The notes beneath the pieces were generated by a model. The model made no database searches. It had not been told where the DNA came from and worked only from the letters and a program-made list of their open reading frames with translations. Shown here one piece after another: positions 25,702 through 34,721 of a stretch of DNA of 61,307 nucleotides (position 1 is its first letter; every line of letters begins with the position of its first letter). Made by a program: the position numbers and the translations under genes. Source of the stretch: Spirochaetales bacterium (GTDB taxonomy: Bacteria; Spirochaetota; Spirochaetia; DSM-2461); contig JAFGXR010000107.1 of the NCBI GenBank assembly GCA_016936555.1, positions 1 to 61,307 of the forward strand, given 5' to 3'.

Positions 25702-26331
25702 ATGGTCGATTATACAGCCGGGGGCGGGGAGGAAAAGAAAAAGGGGGGATGCCTGACCGTTCTTCTTGTCATAGTGATTCTTATTGCCGGTACGGTTGCC
25801 GCAGTCCGGTTTCTGCTGCCTTCGTTCATAGCCGGAGCGTCGTCGGGAAGTCCCGTTTACAGGATTCTTCCCGAAGAGGTCCGCAGCCAGCTGAATCTTC
25901 TCAATTCCCGTATCGATGGGAATCTCGGGGAAATGGAGAAATACATATCAGATAAGAACACACTTATTTCCCTTGTCGAATCTTTTGATTTTCAGACTCT
26001 GAAAGCTCTTGTGGAAGACCCGGATTTCCCTGAAATCGGGAACACTCAGGATCTGATCGATCTGTCCGGGAGATATATCGATTTGTCCGAAGTTGATGTG
26101 GGCGCTCTTAAAAGGGAATACGACAGCTCTATCCCTCCGGAGGATTTGAACCGGATCAGAGAGCAGATCGCAAATAATCCGGTTCTGGCCGGAATGACTT
26201 TCAATCTGTTCAAAGAGACGATTCTGAAATCTCTTTACAAAGGCGACCCCGTCGTACCTGAAGAAGAGATTTCAGAACCGGAGCAAAGCGGTCAATCGGG
26301 CGGCAGCGCTACGACAAAGAAGAAAAAGTGA
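25702..26331 (+). CDS. Single-pass membrane protein of unknown function
   Basis: 209 residues. A charged N-terminus (GGGEEKKKGG) is followed by one membrane segment (about 17-40), a helical extracytoplasmic domain (50-185) rich in short Leu/Ile heptads, and a Lys-rich C-terminal tail. No domain is recognised. GGGAGG lies before the ATG. It is divergent from the glycosyltransferase gene and convergent with, and overlapping by 23 bp, the acetyltransferase gene. Confidence 0.7.
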   Translation: MVDYTAGGGEEKKKGGCLTVLLVIVILIAGTVAAVRFLLPSFIAGASSGSPVYRILPEEVRSQLNLLNSRIDGNLGEMEKYISDKNTLISLVESFDFQTLKALVEDPDFPEIGNTQDLIDLSGRYIDLSEVDVGALKREYDSSIPPEDLNRIREQIANNPVLAGMTFNLFKETILKSLYKGDPVVPEEEISEPEQSGQSGGSATTKKKK

Positions 26332-27205
26332 AGCACGACACGGACATATCGATTTCGAATCCCGCCCCTCTGTAGAGCTTCAGTGCCTGATCGTTCTCTC
26401 CGTTGACAACGAGCATACAGTCTTTCAGACCGTTTTCCTGACCTATGGCAATACCGGCTTTCAGAAGTTCCCGGCCCAGTCCTATGCCCTGATATTCGGG
26501 AATCAGCGCTATGGGCGCAATAAAGCTGAAGTCTCCCGATTCATCTTCCTCTTTGATCACCCTTAGTATTCCGACGCCTTTTTCCCCGTGGCGCAGTATG
26601 GCCATTCCTCCGGGCAGAAGATCTGAATCGTGAAAGTGTTTCAGCACATCTTCTCGGCTCAAAGGGGTCTGCGAACCCTTCAGATGGCGGAATGCCCTGT
26701 TTCTGATCTCTCCGTACAGATCCGCATCAGTGTCCCCTTTCATCGCCTCCAGAGTATAACCGGAGGGAAATGAGGAGAGGGCAGACTCTTTGTTTTTCCG
26801 GACCATGACATAGGATGTTCTGTAATAGGAGAAGCCGAGGCCGCTTACGATCGCCTGTACCTCCTTCAATCTGTCGGGAAGAAACATTTCGACCTTATCA
26901 ACGGGGCAGCTGATCGGCTGAGCAGAATCCCATAGGGCCCGATAGTGATCCATATCTGTTGATTCGCAGTGAAATATGCGGACCCGCGCTCTATTGCCTC
27001 TGACAAAATAGTCATCGCAGATCAGTGACAGAACACCGCATAGCGCATCGCCCTCCCGGAGTAGCCAGGTCGGATTTTCCGGCCCCGGGGCAAAATCCGC
27101 CAGATCCTTTTCATTGAGAAAGGATTCATCGTGATCGAATTTGTGTTTTGCGCAGTACTCGAGAAACTCGTCTCTTGAACTGCTGTTCAGTTTCGTTACA
27201 TTCAT
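26309..27205 (-). CDS. GNAT-family N-acetyltransferase
   Basis: 298 residues with a duplicated GNAT-like layout. The C-terminal half has the acetyl-CoA motif A region IPEYQGIGLGRELLKAGI (Q/R-x-x-G-x-G/A loop as QGIGLG) and ALKLYRGAGFEIDM. The N-terminal half (about 1-140) looks like a degenerate GNAT lobe (LLREGDALCGVLSLI). The acceptor is unknown. It has no ribosome site of note. Confidence 0.83.
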   Translation of the reverse strand: MNVTKLNSSSRDEFLEYCAKHKFDHDESFLNEKDLADFAPGPENPTWLLREGDALCGVLSLICDDYFVRGNRARVRIFHCESTDMDHYRALWDSAQPISCPVDKVEMFLPDRLKEVQAIVSGLGFSYYRTSYVMVRKNKESALSSFPSGYTLEAMKGDTDADLYGEIRNRAFRHLKGSQTPLSREDVLKHFHDSDLLPGGMAILRHGEKGVGILRVIKEEDESGDFSFIAPIALIPEYQGIGLGRELLKAGIAIGQENGLKDCMLVVNGENDQALKLYRGAGFEIDMSVSCFTFSSLS

Positions 27206-27257
27206 ACTTCATCATGCTATGCCGGGGAAAATTCTTCCAGAGAAATATCAATTGTAA

Positions 27258-29516
27258 TCAAATATTCAGAGACTCGAGGTCCAGAGGAATAAGCAGCTCG
27301 AAAGTTGTCCCTTCGGGGGAGCTTGTCAGTTCGATACAGCCCCGGTGTTCCTCGACAATCCGCTTCACTGAAGTCAGCCCCAGCCCGATTGCGTCTCCGG
27401 TCTCTTTTGTCGTGAAGAAGGGATCAAAAATTTTCTCCCTGATATCATCGGGTATGCCCTGTCCCGTGTCTGTAACTTTGATGGAGCAGTAGCGTCCCGG
27501 GTAAACGCTGTAAAGGGAGCGGTAACAGTAATCCCGGTTGAGTGATCTCTCATTCATGATGAAAGCAACTGTTCCTCCTGGCTCCACAGCCTGGCCGGCA
27601 TTGATTCCCAGATTGAGTAGGGCATTCTGCAATGATGAGCTTTCGCAGTTGATGAAACAGGGGGCGCTTTCGTTTTCAAAATGAAAGTCGATGTTCTTTT
27701 TGATTGTGATCCGGAGTATTTCAACCACTTCTTCGACCAGCGTCTGCATATCGACCCGTCTTATGGAACTTCTGTTGCTCTGGCTGAAATTGATAAGCCT
27801 GCTGACCAGTTCCGCTCCGTCTCCGCAGGATTCGTAAATCATCCGGGCATATTTCCGCGACTTTTCATCGAGAGACCGCTCGGGATTGAGAAGGAGCTGA
27901 GATGAGGACATGATGCCTGACAGAATATTATTGAAGTCGTGGGCGATTCCTCCCGCAAGCTGACCGATCGATTCGAGCTTCTGGGCCTGGAGGAGATGTT
28001 CCAGAATGGAACGCCTTTCTTCCATAAGCCCGACCATCTCTGAAATATCCTTTTTAATGGATACGAAACCGCTGATCTGATTTTTCTCGTCATAGAACGG
28101 GGAAATGGAAATGTCCTGGACAAGCGGGGCGCCGTCCTTTTTGTTATTGGTAAACTGGCCTCTCCAGGGAGTCCCCTTCTCTACATCCTTCCACAGTTCC
28201 TCTGTTTTTCTGAGATTTTCCGCTGTTGTAGACCTGAATATCTCTTCCGGTCTTCTGCCCAGTATGTCTGTGAGGGTACAGCCGTGCATGGACAGGAACG
28301 CCGGATTGGCATATATGAGCCTTCGTTTCCTGTCGTATAGCTCGATTGTATCTATGATCTGTTCCGCGGCCTGACGGAGATGTCTGAGAAATACTTCCGC
28401 TTTTCTCCTTTTTATATAGTTGAGGAGAAGAACGAGAAGGGTAATGAGCAGCAGAATGAAGACCGAAGAATAGATGATGATTTTCACAATATGATCTTTG
28501 GCAAACGTTCCGGGAGAATTTATCACCTCGCTCCCTTCGGGCAGATTGTCCATGGAAATCCCGAACCGTTCCAGCTCGTTGTAGTCAAAAAAATACCGGT
28601 TCGGACTGGTCTCGATAACCTTCATGGAATCTATGCTCCCGCCTCTGAAAATTTCGAGAGCCATGCCGGCTGCTGTCTCAGCCTGATCATAGTGACTGAT
28701 CAGTCTGCCTCCGAGAATTCCGTCTCCCAGTCCGTGATACCATAAATGATATATGGGCACTTCCGATGAAGCGTAAATGAGCTTCAGACTCTGATTGAAG
28801 CTTTTGCTCTCACTCTCCCTGTCGAAATAGGCGGAGAGAAGCAGAATCGCGCTCCGTCTGTTCAATTGCACCAGCCCGTCGGCCAATTCGTCCCACGAGA
28901 GCTTTCTCAGATCGAGGTTGAGGAAATTATATCCGGGAAAATGTTCTTTTTCGGACCAGAACGTTTTAAGGTCTCCCTTGCCGCTGGGAGTGCCGTCGAC
29001 TATGGCTGTTATATTCCGCAATTCGGGATTCTGATTGATCATAAGCCCGATAGTATCTCTCATCGATACTTTTTCTATGACGCCTGTAACTCCCGGCAGG
29101 TCATTCATGGATAGGGCCGTCTCAATATCATTGACTCCGAAAAAAATGATCGGCATGCCTTTGAACAGCCCCTCTTGTTCCTGAAGTGCAAAAGTCAGGG
29201 CGTTATCATCGCCGGTTATCACCAGATCATAGGTGTTGCTATTGGCTAATTTAAAGGAGAGGTACTGCCGGAACATCTGCCGGTTTTCCTCCCCGGGAAA
29301 GCGCTTGGTATCCATGAACTCGACATCGAATTCGATATCCTGCGGTTTGAACGTATCCCGGATTCCCTCGACCTGGTGGATGAAAGTGGAGAAGGATGGA
29401 TGATAGGAACTTATAAAAAGCACGGAGCGGTTCTGTTCCTCTCCCGCAAGGGAAAAAGTAAATACCGTCATTATGAGCAGAACCGATAATGTTTTTGCAG
29501 GGATATTGCCTTTCAT
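27258..29516 (-). CDS. Sensor histidine kinase with an ABC-substrate-binding-like periplasmic domain
   Basis: 752 residues: signal/TM about 9-25, a periplasmic ABC_sub_bind-like domain 30-335 (SVLFISSYHPSFSTFIHQVE, DLVITGDDNALTFA and PIIFFGVNDIE), TM 345-367, PAS 380-495, then a kinase with H526 (GGIAHDFNNILSG), an N-box LLNLGINAGQA, and G-boxes DTGQGIPDDIRE and GLGLTSV. The sensory domain is the kind usually found in tripeptide or tryptophan/nitrate-like binding proteins. There is no receiver gene next to it, so the partner is elsewhere. TTGGAT-18-CATAAT ends 8 nt before the ATG, with no ribosome site. Confidence 0.9.
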   Translation of the reverse strand: MKGNIPAKTLSVLLIMTVFTFSLAGEEQNRSVLFISSYHPSFSTFIHQVEGIRDTFKPQDIEFDVEFMDTKRFPGEENRQMFRQYLSFKLANSNTYDLVITGDDNALTFALQEQEGLFKGMPIIFFGVNDIETALSMNDLPGVTGVIEKVSMRDTIGLMINQNPELRNITAIVDGTPSGKGDLKTFWSEKEHFPGYNFLNLDLRKLSWDELADGLVQLNRRSAILLLSAYFDRESESKSFNQSLKLIYASSEVPIYHLWYHGLGDGILGGRLISHYDQAETAAGMALEIFRGGSIDSMKVIETSPNRYFFDYNELERFGISMDNLPEGSEVINSPGTFAKDHIVKIIIYSSVFILLLITLLVLLLNYIKRRKAEVFLRHLRQAAEQIIDTIELYDRKRRLIYANPAFLSMHGCTLTDILGRRPEEIFRSTTAENLRKTEELWKDVEKGTPWRGQFTNNKKDGAPLVQDISISPFYDEKNQISGFVSIKKDISEMVGLMEERRSILEHLLQAQKLESIGQLAGGIAHDFNNILSGIMSSSQLLLNPERSLDEKSRKYARMIYESCGDGAELVSRLINFSQSNRSSIRRVDMQTLVEEVVEILRITIKKNIDFHFENESAPCFINCESSSLQNALLNLGINAGQAVEPGGTVAFIMNERSLNRDYCYRSLYSVYPGRYCSIKVTDTGQGIPDDIREKIFDPFFTTKETGDAIGLGLTSVKRIVEEHRGCIELTSSPEGTTFELLIPLDLESLNI

Positions 29517-29524
29517 TTTTTTAA

Positions 29525-29554
29525 ATTATGGAACAAAGGATTGATAAAATCCAA
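29525..29554 (-). promoter_or_regulatory. Leaderless-type promoter of the periplasmic-binding sensor kinase
   Basis: Minus strand TTGGAT (29554-29549), 18 bp, CATAAT (29530-29525), 8 nt, ATG at 29516. Confidence 0.45.
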
Positions 29555-29613
29555 TATTGGGACAGAAGGTTTTCCTATTCAGCCCCTTTTTTTTCTGCTA
29601 ACATAATTTCATG

Positions 29614-29976
29614 ATGTTTTTATGGACCACAATACATGTAAGCGATATGGAAAAGTCGCTGGATTTTTACACAAAAGCGGTCAAACTCAGGATTGACAGA
29701 AAATACAGTCCGGTCCCGCATATGGAACTGGCTTTTCTGGGAGACGGCGAAACAAAAGTCGAATTGATCCGGGACAGGAATGCCGGGGCTGTCAGTCTTG
29801 AATGTCCTGTCTCTCTGGGTTTCAGGACCGAATCGCTCGATAAGAAGATGGAAGAACTCGAATCCATGGGAATACCTGTAGCGGAAGGACCTTTTCAGCC
29901 GAATCCCGGTATCAGGTTTTTTTATGTCAGAGATCCCGATGGTTTGAAAATTCAGTTTGTCGAAGTAAAAGAGTGA
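29614..29976 (+). CDS. VOC-family (glyoxalase-like) protein
   Basis: 120 residues, one vicinal-oxygen-chelate domain of two beta-alpha-beta-beta-beta modules: TTIHVSDMEKSLDFYTKAV, metal-site candidates His near residue 8, Glu in KVELIRDR, and the closing IRFFYVRDPDGLKIQFVEVKE with the terminal Glu ligand. It could be a lactoylglutathione lyase-like enzyme or a resistance protein; the sequence does not decide. The second ATG (29614) is preferred because CATAAT ends 6 nt before it. The 3' end overlaps the GntR gene by 25 bp. Confidence 0.82.
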   Translation: MFLWTTIHVSDMEKSLDFYTKAVKLRIDRKYSPVPHMELAFLGDGETKVELIRDRNAGAVSLECPVSLGFRTESLDKKMEELESMGIPVAEGPFQPNPGIRFFYVRDPDGLKIQFVEVKE

Positions 29977-30698
29977 TTTTCTGAAAAAATCAGTCTGTAG
30001 CCGATGGCATTTCCCGGGCTCCCGACTTCCGGTGAATACAGGAATTCCAGAGAGCCCGGTTTAAAAATCCTCACTTCCCTCCAGGCCGTTTTTCCCTCGG
30101 GAAGGAAAGCTTTTGTTTCAATGGCGAACAGGGCGGAGGAACTTCCGGCCTCCAGTAATGAAGCCTCTCTCCCGTCGGCTTGCCGGCTCCGGACAATTGT
30201 CTCCGCCTTGACGGCGGGGATTCCGCAATAGTTTAAAAAAATCTCATTTACATCGCCTGCGGGGGGGGGATCGGGAAGGTCTGAACACAATCGGGCAGAC
30301 AGTTCCTGGATGATCAGGATATAGGCTTTACCATCAGCGGTCGCCAGTTTTTCGATACGGAAGACATCTTCGTCCCAGTCCGGTTCACCGGAAACCCGAT
30401 TCGCCGAAAGTAACACTTCTCCGGAAACAAGACCGCAACTCTCCGCGCTCTTCCTGAAATCCACCAGATAGGAGAATTTCCGGTTTCTGATAAATGTCCC
30501 TATTCCTTTTTTAAATTCGAGAACCCCCTCCGATACGAGACTGGACAGCGCCTTGTTCGCTGTCGCCCGGCTTACTCCGAACCTCTCGCAGATAGCTCTT
30601 TCCGTGAGGAATTTTTCCCCGCTTTTATATTCTCCACCGGATATGAGGTTTTTGAGGTAACTATTCAGCTGCTGGTAGATCGGCGACTTATTGATCAT
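29952..30698 (-). CDS. GntR/HutC-family transcriptional regulator
   Basis: 248 residues. The N-terminal winged helix (IYQQLNSYLKNLISGGEYKS, FGVSRATANKALSSLVSEGV and KKGIGTFI) is followed by a UTRA effector domain (80-245; EKLATADGKAYILIIQELSA and EVRIFKPGSLEFLY). It should repress genes in response to a small metabolite, often a phosphosugar. No obvious target operon adjoins it apart from the convergent VOC gene and the divergent Sel1 gene. TACAAT ends 7 nt before the ATG and there is no ribosome site. Confidence 0.9.
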   Translation of the reverse strand: MINKSPIYQQLNSYLKNLISGGEYKSGEKFLTERAICERFGVSRATANKALSSLVSEGVLEFKKGIGTFIRNRKFSYLVDFRKSAESCGLVSGEVLLSANRVSGEPDWDEDVFRIEKLATADGKAYILIIQELSARLCSDLPDPPPAGDVNEIFLNYCGIPAVKAETIVRSRQADGREASLLEAGSSSALFAIETKAFLPEGKTAWREVRIFKPGSLEFLYSPEVGSPGNAIGYRLIFSENHSFTSTN

Positions 30699-30745
30699 AT
30701 GGAAGATTGTATCATATTATCCTATGCTTTAGAAATGGAGTGGAA

Positions 30746-31213
30746 ATGAAACGGATTTTTCCCCTTATATTACTGCTCGCCTTTGCTCCCTCTCTGTCCG
30801 GAGAAACATTGAGGAGTGTCCAGGCCTATGCGGACCACGGCGACCGCGATGCCCAGTTCAAGCTGGGGCTCTGGTATTATTCGGGCTATAAAGTGGAGCG
30901 GGATTTCGAAAAAGCGGCGGCTTATTTCGCTCTGTCAGCCGATCAGAAACATCTCGATGCCTATTTTCTCCTCGGCTATATGAAATATTACGGAGAGGGG
31001 ATTGAACAGGACGTACAGAAAGGACTGGAACTGTTCGAACAGGCCGCCCTTCTGGGGCATGTGGAAGCCCAGTTCGATCTCGGCTTTATCTATTACAAGG
31101 GGCTTCTGACGGAAATGAACCGCGAAAAAGGTCTGGAGTTTATTTCCATGGCGGCGGAAAACGGCTACAGAAAAGCGCAGGATTTTCTTCACTCCATCCA
31201 TACAGATCCGTAA
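30746..31213 (+). CDS. Secreted Sel1-repeat protein
   Basis: 155 residues with a signal peptide (1-19) followed by Sel1-like repeats of about 36 residues (DAQFKLGLWYYSGYKVERDF, DAYFLLGYMKYYGEGIEQDV and EAQFDLGFIYYKGLL). Sel1 repeats mediate protein-protein contacts in the periplasm. The start at 30746 follows GGAG. The OmpA-like gene is 42 bp downstream and probably co-transcribed, so the two may work together at the envelope. Confidence 0.85.
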   Translation: MKRIFPLILLLAFAPSLSGETLRSVQAYADHGDRDAQFKLGLWYYSGYKVERDFEKAAAYFALSADQKHLDAYFLLGYMKYYGEGIEQDVQKGLELFEQAALLGHVEAQFDLGFIYYKGLLTEMNREKGLEFISMAAENGYRKAQDFLHSIHTDP

Positions 31214-31255
31214 AACCGGCTCATAACCCCGCTGTTGTCCGTCGATGATCTGAAT

Positions 31256-32449
31256 ATGATGTTTCAGAAAAAAACTGAAGCGGCTTTGTTCGCTCTCCTG
31301 ATGATTCTGGCTGCTCCTTCTCTTCAGGCCGGGGAGACTATTCTACGGTTTATTCAGACTGAGGGACAGGTCCTCCATGCCGATGCCAGGGTGGAGGAAC
31401 AGGTTTATATCAACGGCTATTTGAATCACAGTGCCCGGATCGATGAATTTTCACTTTCCAAAGTCATCGGAGTCGGTGAAAGCGGGACAGCTGTTCTCGA
31501 TGCCGAGTTCCGGACTGTCGAGAGAATTGAAGGATACCCCGGATACTACGAGTGGGTCAGTTCCGAATCGGTCCGGCTTGAAAGAGAGGCTTCGGGTATC
31601 ATGAGCGTCCCCCGAGATGCGGCCCGGCCGGTTCTCCGTCATGTCCCGTCTTTTCCCTCCGGTCCGGTTTCGCCCGGTGATACCTGGAGCTCCCCCGCCG
31701 AAGAAGTTCATGTCCTGCGCATAAACGGAGTCGTTTACGGTCCCTACAGAAGTACAGCTCAGGTTCTCTATACATACAGGGAGACCCGTCTGATCGAGGG
31801 GAGGGAGGCCGCTCTTATCGATCTGGAATACAGCCTTTATCTGCCGGTTCGACAGGCGGGAGAACCGGTCCGTCTCATTTCCGGCCAGTCACAGCAGCAT
31901 CTTGTCTGGGATATCGGACATGGCCGGCCTCTGAGCAAAAGGGAAAATTTCGAATTTCTCATGATGATGAGCAACGGAACGTCCCAGGAATTTGTGGGCA
32001 GCGGCTATACGGAATACAGGGAAACCGAAAGCCTGGACCGGGAAAGGACTGCCGAAGCGCTGAGAGATGAACTGGGCGAAGGTTCCGGAGTACAGGTGGT
32101 GCCGACGGGAGAAGGCATTCTTTTATCTCTGGCCGAACTGGACAGCATTCTCTTTGATCCGGAATCGTCCGAACTGAGAGAGGAGGAGTCATCCCGGCTG
32201 AACCGCCTGGCCGAAATCCTGGAGAAATACACCGACAGGGATATCCTCATAACCGGGCATACCGCCGACTACGGGACGGCTGAGGGGCGCAGCCGGCTCT
32301 CATTCGAAAGGGCTTCCGCCGTAGCCGACCGCCTCTTCCCCCGGGGGAGGAGAGGAGCGGGTAAACTCTTTCTCAGGGGAGCCGGCAGTTCGGAACCGGC
32401 GGGAACCGACAGGGAAAACAGAAGGGTGGAAATTCTCATCCTCGATTGA
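31256..32449 (+). CDS. OmpA-family envelope protein
   Basis: About 397 residues. A signal peptide (about 1-25, ending SLQAGE) precedes a beta-rich N-terminal domain (30-265) without known relatives in view, then an OmpA C-terminal peptidoglycan-binding domain (280-397; LDSILFDPESSELREEESSR, ILITGHTADYGTAEG, LSFERASAVADRL and NRRVEILIL). It should tie the outer membrane to the cell wall. The start is taken as ATG 31256; an upstream in-frame TTG at 31235 is possible. It is probably in an operon with the Sel1 gene. Confidence 0.83.
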   Translation: MMFQKKTEAALFALLMILAAPSLQAGETILRFIQTEGQVLHADARVEEQVYINGYLNHSARIDEFSLSKVIGVGESGTAVLDAEFRTVERIEGYPGYYEWVSSESVRLEREASGIMSVPRDAARPVLRHVPSFPSGPVSPGDTWSSPAEEVHVLRINGVVYGPYRSTAQVLYTYRETRLIEGREAALIDLEYSLYLPVRQAGEPVRLISGQSQQHLVWDIGHGRPLSKRENFEFLMMMSNGTSQEFVGSGYTEYRETESLDRERTAEALRDELGEGSGVQVVPTGEGILLSLAELDSILFDPESSELREEESSRLNRLAEILEKYTDRDILITGHTADYGTAEGRSRLSFERASAVADRLFPRGRRGAGKLFLRGAGSSEPAGTDRENRRVEILILD

Positions 32450-32473
32450 TTTCAGAACTTCTTCAAAAGATGA

Positions 32474-32502
32474 TTGATCTTCACGCCAAGAGATTGTAAA
32501 AT
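32474..32502 (+). promoter_or_regulatory. tRNA-Ser promoter
   Basis: TTGATC (32474-32479), 17-bp spacer, TAAAAT (32497-32502), 14 bases before the mature tRNA. It is a useful local reference for the organism's sigma-70 hexamers. Confidence 0.65.
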
Positions 32503-32516
32503 GCATCCTGTAATCA

Positions 32517-32603
32517 GGAGAGGTGCCGGAGTGGTCGAACGGGCCTGACTCGAAATCAGGTGTACTGTACGCAGTACCGAGGGTTCGAATCCCTCCTTCT
32601 CCG
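32517..32603 (+). tRNA. tRNA-Ser (anticodon CGA)
   Basis: 87 nt with a class-II fold: acceptor GGAGAGG (32517-32523) pairs with CTTCTCC (32596-32602), discriminator G32603. The anticodon stem CCTGA/TCAGG frames the loop CTCGAAA with anticodon CGA at 32551-32553. A long variable arm (GTACTG..CAGTAC) and the T-loop GGTTCGAATCC are present. CCA is not encoded. A run of six T follows about 20 bases later but without a clear hairpin. Confidence 0.95.
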
Positions 32604-32623
32604 ATTTCTTTATCCGGTCTTTT

Positions 32624-34633
32624 TTATATTTCAAAGATAAAACTGGAACCCTCATTCAATCTGCTTTCCGCCCGTATCTGTCCCTTGTGCTTATCGATAA
32701 ACTCTTTGCAGATCAGCAGCCCCAGACCGGATCCCCTTTCCCGATTGGTTCCCCTGGTGCTCATATTGGTGGCAATATTGAAGAGCGAATCAATTTTTTC
32801 CTGACTCATGCCGACTCCGCTGTCTATTATGCTGACTTTTGCCTGGGGAACACCTTTTTCGACTCTCACGGTTATGGTGCCGTTTTCCCCGGTAAACTTG
32901 ATGGCGTTGGATATGAGATTTCTCACGACCGCATCGATCATATTGCCGTCGATGAGAGGCGAGAGCTCATCAATGATTTCCGGAACAATCGTAATGCCTT
33001 TTTCTCCCGCATTGTGCTCGAAGAGCTCGATGTTGTTTTCCACAATTTCTTTCAGAGGGTAGTTCATCGGGGAGAATGATATCAATCCTCTTTGCGCTCT
33101 CGACCAGGTGAGCAGGTTGTCGAGCAGGCGGTTGATGTTTCCCGCTCCTTCGTGGATATATCCCAGAAAATCCGTTTTTTCCTTTTCCGAAAGACCGAAC
33201 CTGTCGGACTGCAGCATCTGGGAGAAATTGAGGATCGTGCTCAGGGGGTTTTTCAGATCGTGGGCTACTATGGAAAAGAATTTGTCCTTTGTGGCGTTGA
33301 GGTCGGTCAGCTGTTTCTTCGATTCTATAAGATCTTCAAGGGCGTGTTTCAACTCGGTTATATCCACGACGAAAGTAACCTTCTTCGGGCGTCCGTCCGG
33401 TCCTTCGATATGGGCCGCGTCAGCGAGGATCATGTGTTTTTCACCATCCTTGTCCTCGACTTCCCATTCGCCTCTTATTTCCCTTCCCTCTCTTATGAAA
33501 TCGTCGTGCGCCTTGCTGAGATATTCCCTGTTCTCTTCGGGAACTATCATTGTAAAATGCTTTCCTATCAATTCCTCCCGTGAGTATTTATAGAGTTTGA
33601 TGTAAGCGTCGTTCACCATTTCGAAATAGCCGGACTCATCTGTTATGCACATGGCCGCGACATTCTGGTTAAAGATGGTCCGGAATCTTTTCTCGCTCTC
33701 TTTCAGATGCTGTTCCTGCTCTTTCTTTTCCGAAATATCTCTGATAACGATGGTTGAAAACTGATATTCATCTCCGACAATGACAGGTGAAACGGCAATA
33801 TCCAGATATTTGTCGAGATACTCCTCATAACTCTCCTGCTGGCAGACTTCCCGATTGTTTATGGCGCGGCAGCTGGGGCAGTCGTCAAAACGCCTGCGGC
33901 CGTGAATGGCATCGTAATAGAATGTCCCGATGAGCTCTCCGGTTTTCTTTCCGGTCAGTTTTTCGGCGCTTGAATTGGTATCGCGGATAACATAATCTCT
34001 GTCCACAAGAAAAATGGCATCATTGACCGATGCGAAGCTCTGCTTCCAGATTTCTTTTTCAAAATCGATCTGCCTTTCCAGCTCTTTTTCCTGAGTGACA
34101 TCTATAACCGTTATGTTGGTCTGCCAGTCCTCGGAATCGGTCCTGCGGAAGCGGCGGCTCTCCATACGGCATTCTCTCAGTTCAGTTCTGTCCCGGTTGC
34201 CGGCAACCTGAAAAAAGAGAAAAATCATCAGATCCCTATCCGGATTATTCTGTAAATCCTGAAAATGAAAATAAAAGGCATCCTGGGACTGCGGAGCAAT
34301 AAAGGCTGTCAGAGATTTTCCGAGAACCGCAGACCTGGCGGTGTTCAGGAAGTTGAGAAACGTGGCGTTCGCCTCCATTATGGTTCTGTCATCGTCAAGG
34401 GTGATATAGCCGGCGGGAGACTGATCGTAGAGAGCCTGGGCTCTTTTGGCGGCGAGCTCCTTTTCTCCGGTGATTCGTATCAGCTCTTCGTTCTGGTGTT
34501 CCAGTTCAATCTGATAAATCTGCAGCTCCTCCACCAGATTTTCCAGATTGTCCGTATAGAGTTCCGGTTCCGTCTGCTTCTTCTGACGTAAAATTTCTTC
34601 TGCTTTTTTTCTCAGTCTGTCATAATCCTGCAT
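32624..34633 (-). CDS. Cytoplasmic multi-PAS sensor histidine kinase
   Basis: About 669 residues with no membrane segment. The order is an N-terminal coiled coil (20-70), PAS (about 65-185), PAS (195-300), PAS (315-430), HisKA with H458 (FFSIVAHDLKNPLS), and HATPase (NLISNAIKFTG, DSGVGMSQEKI and GSGLGLLICKEF). The second PAS contains a Cys cluster (CPSC, then C nine residues on), a feature common in redox- or ligand-sensing PAS domains. No receiver gene adjoins. The start at 34633 is set by TTGAGA-17-TATAAT (34672-34644) ending 10 nt upstream; no ribosome site. Confidence 0.9.
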   Translation of the reverse strand: MQDYDRLRKKAEEILRQKKQTEPELYTDNLENLVEELQIYQIELEHQNEELIRITGEKELAAKRAQALYDQSPAGYITLDDDRTIMEANATFLNFLNTARSAVLGKSLTAFIAPQSQDAFYFHFQDLQNNPDRDLMIFLFFQVAGNRDRTELRECRMESRRFRRTDSEDWQTNITVIDVTQEKELERQIDFEKEIWKQSFASVNDAIFLVDRDYVIRDTNSSAEKLTGKKTGELIGTFYYDAIHGRRRFDDCPSCRAINNREVCQQESYEEYLDKYLDIAVSPVIVGDEYQFSTIVIRDISEKKEQEQHLKESEKRFRTIFNQNVAAMCITDESGYFEMVNDAYIKLYKYSREELIGKHFTMIVPEENREYLSKAHDDFIREGREIRGEWEVEDKDGEKHMILADAAHIEGPDGRPKKVTFVVDITELKHALEDLIESKKQLTDLNATKDKFFSIVAHDLKNPLSTILNFSQMLQSDRFGLSEKEKTDFLGYIHEGAGNINRLLDNLLTWSRAQRGLISFSPMNYPLKEIVENNIELFEHNAGEKGITIVPEIIDELSPLIDGNMIDAVVRNLISNAIKFTGENGTITVRVEKGVPQAKVSIIDSGVGMSQEKIDSLFNIATNMSTRGTNRERGSGLGLLICKEFIDKHKGQIRAESRLNEGSSFIFEI

Positions 34634-34643
34634 TTCTACAGAA

Positions 34644-34672
34644 ATTATAAAGGCAAATTCTGTTCTTCTCAA
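34644..34672 (-). promoter_or_regulatory. Strong promoter of the multi-PAS kinase
   Basis: Minus strand TTGAGA (34672-34667), 17-bp spacer, consensus TATAAT (34649-34644), 10 nt, ATG at 34633. The leader is predicted to be 0-4 nt. Confidence 0.6.
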
Positions 34673-34721
34673 TCCTTCTTTTATACAGCAGGTTTGAAGG
34701 CGCTGAATTTCATGCAGATCA

